From Prunella strophiata (Eukaryota > Chordata > Aves > Passeriformes > Prunellidae): 64,000 bases of DNA. Below are positions 63,693-64,000 of the stretch, piece by piece (within the stretch, counting starts at the first letter, position 1; each line of letters begins with the position of its first letter). The notes beneath the pieces were generated by a model that was given only the letters and a program-made list of their open reading frames with translations, was not told where the DNA came from and ran no database searches. Location of the stretch: the NCBI GenBank assembly GCA_036583965.1, contig JAZBQD010000017.1, positions 24,958,385-25,022,384 on the forward strand, read 5' to 3'. The position numbers and the translations under genes are program-made.

Positions 63693-64000
63693 AGCATCAT
63701 AGAACTACAGAATATCCTGTGTTGGAAGGAACCCAGTTGAGTCCAACTCCTGGCCCTGCACTGCACAGTCCCTAAAATGACACCTTGGGACCATTATCCA
63801 AACACTTCTTGATCTCTGTCAGGCTTGGTGCTGTGACCACTTCCTTGGGGAGCCTATTCCAGTGCCCAACCACCCTCTGGGTGAAGACCACGCTCCTGAT
63901 ATCAATCTAAAGCTGCCCTGACAAAACTCCATGCCATTGTGTCAAGTCCTTGGCTGACTCTCTAGACCCTTCTCCAGTTTTGTGGCCTTCCTGTGGTGGA
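63693..64000 (-). mobile_element. CR1 LINE, continues beyond the window
   Basis: It begins with agcatcatagaactacagaa (reverse-complemented 3' tail), then gttgagtccaactcctggcc, a 'cacttcttgatctctgtcaggcttggtgctgtgacc' block and gagcctattccagtgcccaa, all antisense CR1 3' UTR. It belongs to a different subfamily from the copies at 2654, 11672 and 56323: it has 'gagtccaactcctggccctgca' where they have 'atctagttcc'-type wording. It is still matching at base 64000, so its 5' end lies outside the window. Confidence 0.93.

Noticed and set aside
1..64000. CRISPR arrays, tRNA/rRNA genes, operons, phage or plasmid genes
   Set aside because: No regularly spaced repeats, no tRNA-like T-loop context (ggttcgaatc-type) and no closely packed coding frames. 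The sequence is vertebrate nuclear DNA.

Overview
This looks like gene-poor nuclear DNA from a bird, probably a songbird. The main evidence is transposon content. There are five separate CR1 LINE copies with recognisable 3' tails or reverse-transcriptase boxes, a short CR1 remnant split by another insertion, and a further CR1 scrap nested inside one of the copies. There is also one 852-bp solo LTR with intact target-site duplications. CR1 dominance with few SINE-like repeats is typical of birds. The songbird assignment rests on the appearance of the LTR and is only moderately certain. I found no operons, ribosome-binding sites, tRNA or rRNA genes, or CRISPR arrays.

No protein-coding gene could be supported. 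The longest stop-free frames are about 150 codons. They resemble no family I know, often overlap open frames on the other strand, and lack convincing exon boundaries. The window is therefore intergenic or inside a very large intron. A few spots have strong acceptor/donor pairs around short open stretches (9901-9921, 43782-43793, 46334-46461); they are reported as candidates, not as genes.

Layout: 1-2653 unremarkable; 2654-3080 CR1 (-); 3081-11671 unique DNA with a GC-richer patch (about 7890-8180), a perfect 43-bp tandem duplication (9745-9830) and long A/T tracts; 11672-11910 CR1 (-); 15212-15551 a 340-bp foldback element inserted into a CR1 remnant; 15608-34500 mostly unique AT-rich DNA with palindromes; about 34520-35300 an LTR-like old repeat; 41135-42210 the only CR1 piece with reverse-transcriptase coding sequence, itself split by a small CR1; 49572-50423 a solo LTR; 56323-56822 CR1 (-); about 57520-58005 an old GC-richer dispersed repeat; 58006-63692 unique DNA with short tandem repeats and a 22-bp palindrome; 63693-64000 CR1 (-) running off the end.

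The most unusual object is the foldback element at 15212-15551. It has near-identical arms of 111 and 117 bp, TG...CA ends and a 6-bp target duplication (CAGAGT). The ends and duplication length recall retroviral-type integration, but the long terminal inverted repeats are more like a DNA transposon. Removing it and one copy of the duplication restores a recognisable CR1 3' end.
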